Part shown: one piece after another, positions 60,314-64,000 of the stretch
Numbering within the stretch: position 1 is the first letter of the stretch
Layout: each line of letters begins with the position of its first letter
Assembly: GCF_011682065.1 (NCBI RefSeq)
Contig: NZ_VUYU01000002.1
Location: forward strand, 186,001-250,000
DNA from: Massilia rubra
Lineage (GTDB): Bacteria > Pseudomonadota > Gammaproteobacteria > Burkholderiales > Burkholderiaceae_D
Direction of reading: 5' to 3'
DNA: 64,000 nt
The notes under the pieces: model-generated
Databases searched by the model: none
What the model was told of the DNA's origin: nothing
What the model saw: only the letters and a program-made list of their open reading frames with translations
Translations under genes and position numbers: made by a program

Positions 60314-61132
60314 TCAGCCGAGCGCCGGGGGCAGCGGCTCCAGCCCGAAGAACGCCATGGTCGCCGCATGGACATCGGCCCGGACCTGCTCGACCGGCAC
60401 GCCGCGCGCAATGGCCAGCAGTTCGGCAACGCGCGCCAGCGCAGCCGGTTCGTTTCTGCCCGCAATGGAGGGCGAGTAGCCGGGCGGCGTCAGGTAGGGC
60501 GCGTCGGTTTCGAGCATCGTGCGCCCGGGCGGGATGACTTGCAGCGCGCCCAGAAGGTCTTGGTTGCGGTTTTTCTGTCCGACCCAGCCGGTGATGCCGA
60601 GATAAAAGCCCCGGTCGATATACTGCCGCGCGACCGCCTCGCTACCGGTGAAGCAGTGCACCACGCATTTCGGCAAACGGTCCCTGAAGTTATCCAGGAT
60701 TGCCAGCAGGTCGTCCGCGGCCTCGCGCTCATGCAGGAACAAGGGTTTTCCGACCGTGCAGGCCAGTTCGACCTGCGCCTCGAGCGCGGCGCGCTGCACA
60801 TTGCGCGGCGACAGGTCACGGTTGTAGTCGAGCCCTGTTTCGCCCACCGCCACGGCATTCGGATGCGACAGCAACGCGCGCAGCCGGACCAGTGCGTCGG
60901 CGTTGAGCTCGGACGCGTAATGGGGATGAATGCCTGCGGTGAAGTAGGCAGTGCCCGGGGTCATTTTTTCGGTCAGCAGCGCCACTTCCTGGGAAATCTT
61001 GAGCGATGTGCCAGTCAAAATGAAGCGCTCGACACCGGCGTCGTGCGCGCGTGCGATGACTTGTTTCCAGTCGCGCGTGAAGCGGTGGCTGGCGAGGTTC
61101 AGTCCAATGTCGATGAGGGGAGATGTGTGCAT
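60314..61132 (-). CDS. tatD: TatD-family metal-dependent hydrolase/DNase
   Basis: 272 aa. Metal ligands are visible: the first His site is at the N-terminus (DIGLNLASHRF); then Glu in AVGETGLDYN, His in LFLHEREAADD and VVHCFTGSEA, and Asp in LETDAPYLTP. TatD proteins are TIM-barrel nucleases. Intact; its 5' end is duplicated at 13484-13583. Confidence 0.95.
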   Translation of the reverse strand: MHTSPLIDIGLNLASHRFTRDWKQVIARAHDAGVERFILTGTSLKISQEVALLTEKMTPGTAYFTAGIHPHYASELNADALVRLRALLSHPNAVAVGETGLDYNRDLSPRNVQRAALEAQVELACTVGKPLFLHEREAADDLLAILDNFRDRLPKCVVHCFTGSEAVARQYIDRGFYLGITGWVGQKNRNQDLLGALQVIPPGRTMLETDAPYLTPPGYSPSIAGRNEPAALARVAELLAIARGVPVEQVRADVHAATMAFFGLEPLPPALG

Positions 61133-61401
61133 GAGCGGTATTGTCGGTTGTGGCTTAAGAGTTTGTCAATATGGCTCGGGTGGGCAGTATTGGACGGATC
61201 GGGTGCAGCGGTCAATGCCCGTTCCAAGCCAACGGCGAAAGGCGGAAATTTATGTCCGCCGCCCCCTCAGGATTTTGTATTTCCGGTCGTTATAACCTTA
61301 TATCAATGTTGCTTCAACGCTCAGACCGTCCTGAAGTGTCCAATTGATAAGCAACTAGTTGTATCAGTTAACGTGCCATCGACCTCTTACGCATCGCGAT
61401 C

Positions 61402-62946
61402 ATGAATCCTATCTCCGCCACGCCTTCCTGGAATGCCGCTACGGCGCGCAGTTCCCCTCCCACGTCGAGCCGAAGTGAGCCGCCAGCATTGCGGGCGGCG
61501 GCGCCGTCGACCATCGTCAAGCTCAGCCCGCAGAGTCTGTCCGCCTCCGCCTCGGGCCGCCCCGGCCTCAGCTGGGAATCCACGGCGCAGGACGGCGTCA
61601 GCGCGTTAATGGCGGCCAATGTCGGCGCGCGCTCGGCAGCTGGCCGTTTCAGCGGCCTGGGCGCCGCCTTGCTGAGCCAGTTCCGGGGCGAAGGCGGCAA
61701 CGTTTCCCAATCGGTCCAGATGGCCCCGGCCGCAATGCCGGCCTCGCCCTACGGCGTGGCGGCCGCAGCACCGGCGTTGCACGGGCTGGGGAACGACAAG
61801 ATTTCGCTCAGCATCAGCACCAAAAGCGGGGTGGAGGTCACCTTGTCGCTCGATAACACCGACGATGGCCTGGCGGTGCGCATGAGCAGTAGCGCGGACC
61901 TGAGCGATGCCGAGCGTAGCGCGCTGGCCGGCCTGGCCGACGGCTTCCAGGAGGCCATCGACGGCATGACGCAGGACCCGCCCTCGGTCCGGCTTCAGGG
62001 CTTGACGCAATTCGACCCGGCCGTGCTGGCCTCGGTCGACCTGCGCGCCACGATCAAACTGGCCAGCGACCCGGAAGCGACCCAGTCGCTCGCCTTTCAT
62101 GCCGACGGCGCGCAACGCAAGGTCAGCCTGAGTGGACCATCCGGCACGGCCTCGGTCAGTGTCGATACCGGCAATCTGTCGGGACTGGGCAGCCCGGAGC
62201 AGCAGGCCAGGGCGCTTGCCAGCCATCTCAAGCAGTTCGACCAGGCGGCCAGCCGGGGCCGGGCCGATGCCGGCCTGATGACGATGTTCAAGGAAGCTTT
62301 TACCGGCCTCAATACCAATGTCGGCGCCGCGCAGACGCGCGGCGGCGTGGCCACGGGCGGCAAGTGGGAGCTGGCGGCCGCCGACCATGCCGCGCTGAGC
62401 GGGCTGGCCGACTTCAGCGCCTCGGTCAGCCAGGCGTCGACTGCGATCAATCCGATGCGTCCGAGCGAACAGGACAGCTTTGCTTACGAGTTGTCGCAAA
62501 GCACCAGCGTCGGCGGGCCGAGCCGGGGCGAGCGCACCGTCTCGCAGCAGCAGAAGTCCGAGCTGAACGCAAGCTTCCACACGCCGAGCACGCCCGGCGC
62601 CGTGTTGAGGCTCGATCACACCGAAGCATCGCAGAACTATGATTACCATCAGATCAAGGACGCGGCCAGCAGCGATGTGGACCTGGCCTACAGCGACGGA
62701 CACTTGGTCAAGGCCACGCTCAATCAGTCCGCCAGCCAGTCAGCCCGGGTGCTGAGCTATGTGATGGGCAAGCTGGTGTCCGATATGGTCACGCCCGGCC
62801 AGCAATCGCTCCAGCGCGACTTGCTGGCGGCGCTGTCGCCCTACCTGACTGGTCAAACACGCTTGTCGGACGACCAAAAGGACGAGCAGCGCCAGCAATC
62901 GTTGAGCAGTTTGAGCGAGCAGGTCTTGCTCAAGAGCTACCCTTAG
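61402..62946 (+). CDS. Large hypothetical protein
   Basis: 514 aa. The N-terminal 120 residues are Ser/Ala/Pro-rich and disordered. The middle is beta-rich with acidic helices (KISLSISTKSGVEVTLSLDN, AERSALAGLADGFQEAIDGM), and the C-terminal part is Gln/Ser-rich. No signal peptide. The N-terminal composition resembles secreted substrates, but no Hrp box is found before it. Conserved-protein-like codon use; function unknown. Confidence 0.6.
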   Translation: MNPISATPSWNAATARSSPPTSSRSEPPALRAAAPSTIVKLSPQSLSASASGRPGLSWESTAQDGVSALMAANVGARSAAGRFSGLGAALLSQFRGEGGNVSQSVQMAPAAMPASPYGVAAAAPALHGLGNDKISLSISTKSGVEVTLSLDNTDDGLAVRMSSSADLSDAERSALAGLADGFQEAIDGMTQDPPSVRLQGLTQFDPAVLASVDLRATIKLASDPEATQSLAFHADGAQRKVSLSGPSGTASVSVDTGNLSGLGSPEQQARALASHLKQFDQAASRGRADAGLMTMFKEAFTGLNTNVGAAQTRGGVATGGKWELAAADHAALSGLADFSASVSQASTAINPMRPSEQDSFAYELSQSTSVGGPSRGERTVSQQQKSELNASFHTPSTPGAVLRLDHTEASQNYDYHQIKDAASSDVDLAYSDGHLVKATLNQSASQSARVLSYVMGKLVSDMVTPGQQSLQRDLLAALSPYLTGQTRLSDDQKDEQRQQSLSSLSEQVLLKSYP

Positions 62947-63164
62947 CCCAGGCGCCGGCCGGCGCCGCACGCCGACAATGCGCTTAGTTGCGCTAGTTGC
63001 GCATTGTCGAGCGAACTCTTCCCCAAAACCGTTGATTTAACGGCATACTTAACTCGTCAGCATCGTTGTTGCGCCGCCGATGGCCCCATCGCGCGCGCGT
63101 TCGCTGGCCGCATCGAGCAATCTTCGTATCACGTTTCCCCACCTTACCCGGACTGGAGTGACTC

Positions 63165-64000
63165 ATGAACGCGAACACCGCAGGCGCGCCCGCGCTCAAG
63201 CAAGCATTAAGCACCTTTCAATTGTGGGGGATCGGCGTCGGCTTGGTTATTTCCGGCGAGTATTTCGGCTGGAGCTACGGCTGGGCCTCGGCCGGCACCT
63301 TGGGCTTTGCCGTCACGGCCATCTTCATCGCCGCCATGTACACCACCTTCATCTTCAGCTTTACCGAGCTGACCACGTCGATTCCCCATGCCGGCGGCCC
63401 GTTCGCCTACAGCAAGCGCGCCTTCGGCCCGGTGGGCGGCTATATTGCCGGGGCCGCAACGCTGATCGAATTCGTGTTCGCCCCGCCCGCCATCGCCCTG
63501 GCCATCGGCGCCTACCTGAACGTGCAGTTTCCCGCGCTCGACCCCAAGCTTGTGGCGGTCGGCGCCTATCTGGTTTTCATGACCATGAACATGCTCGGCG
63601 TGCAGGTGGCGGCCACCCTGGAGCTGATGCTGGCGCTGCTGGCGATCTTCGAATTGCTGGTGTTTATGGGCGTGGTGGCGCCGGGGTTTTCGCTGGACAA
63701 CTTCACCAAGGGCGGCTGGGCCGGGCAGGATAGCTTCAGCATGGCGGCCGTTCCCGGCATGTTCGCCGCCATTCCGTTCGCGATCTGGTTTTTCCTCGCC
63801 ATCGAGGGGGTGGCGATGGCCGCCGAAGAGGCCAAGGACCCGCGCCGCTCGATTCCGATCGCATATGTGAGCGGCATCCTGACCCTGGTGGCGCTGGCCT
63901 TGGGCGTGATGCTGTTCGCGGGCGGGGCGGGGGACTGGACCAAGCTGTCGAACATCAACGATCCGCTGCCGCAGGCGATGAAGATGATCGTCGGCGGCAG
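63165..64000 (+). CDS. eat: APC-family permease, ethanolamine-type, N-terminal part (3' end outside window)
   Basis: ATG 63165 with GGAG 7-10 bases before; open to the window end, 278 residues seen. The start (LSTFQLWGIGVGLVISGEYF, then GWSYGWASAGTLGF) is the hallmark of ethanolamine permeases, with at least seven membrane helices visible and the segment IEGVAMAAEEAKDPRRSIP typical of the APC superfamily. It probably imports ethanolamine; amino acids are an alternative. Confidence 0.88.
   Translation, partial: MNANTAGAPALKQALSTFQLWGIGVGLVISGEYFGWSYGWASAGTLGFAVTAIFIAAMYTTFIFSFTELTTSIPHAGGPFAYSKRAFGPVGGYIAGAATLIEFVFAPPAIALAIGAYLNVQFPALDPKLVAVGAYLVFMTMNMLGVQVAATLELMLALLAIFELLVFMGVVAPGFSLDNFTKGGWAGQDSFSMAAVPGMFAAIPFAIWFFLAIEGVAMAAEEAKDPRRSIPIAYVSGILTLVALALGVMLFAGGAGDWTKLSNINDPLPQAMKMIVGG

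Overview
The window is GC-rich and looks like a betaproteobacterium of the Oxalobacteraceae (Massilia/Telluria/Duganella-like). The grounds are two PEP-CTERM sorting tails, a TonB receptor next to GH92 mannosidases, an ethanolamine-type permease, and dense, overlapping high-GC operons. The assignment rests on gene content only.

Left flank (1-9.07 kb): a mannoside-use locus. It holds the end of a TonB-dependent receptor, a secreted GH92 alpha-mannosidase, an AGE-family mannose/N-acylglucosamine epimerase, a collapsed PfkB sugar kinase relic, and a second GH92 enzyme. The logic is release of mannose, isomerisation to fructose, then phosphorylation, but the local kinase is broken.

Debris zone (9.3-13.6 kb): a secreted protein with an in-frame 27-bp duplication, a complete ISL3-family insertion sequence, an IS66 transposase relic, a PEP-CTERM tail relic and a 5' fragment of tatD.

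Secretion island (13.8-55.3 kb): a nearly complete Ysc/Hrp1-type type III secretion system (sctW-X-Y-V; sctI-J-K-L; sctC; sctD-N-O-P-Q-R-S-T-U). It has two CesT-type chaperone/effector pairs whose effectors resemble the Shigella OspC family. Nested inside it is a full type IVb (IncI-pil-like) pilus operon, with a separate PilT-type ATPase. Two paralogous ECF sigma factors lie at the right end. HrpL-type promoter elements (GGAACC, 15-16 bp, CCACNNA-like) precede the effectors, sctW, the sctI-L operon, the pilus operon, two groups of small genes and probably sctD. The pilus and the injectisome are therefore probably one regulon. I could not identify the needle SctF or the translocators by family; several small orphan genes are candidates.

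Right flank (55.4-64 kb): a MITE-like element, an Xre/RES toxin-antitoxin pair, a PEP-CTERM protein, an acyl-CoA synthetase, intact tatD, an unrecognised large protein and the start of an ethanolamine-type permease. The island lies between a tatD 5' fragment and the intact tatD, and between two copies of a 36-bp direct repeat, which suggests it was acquired or rearranged as a block.
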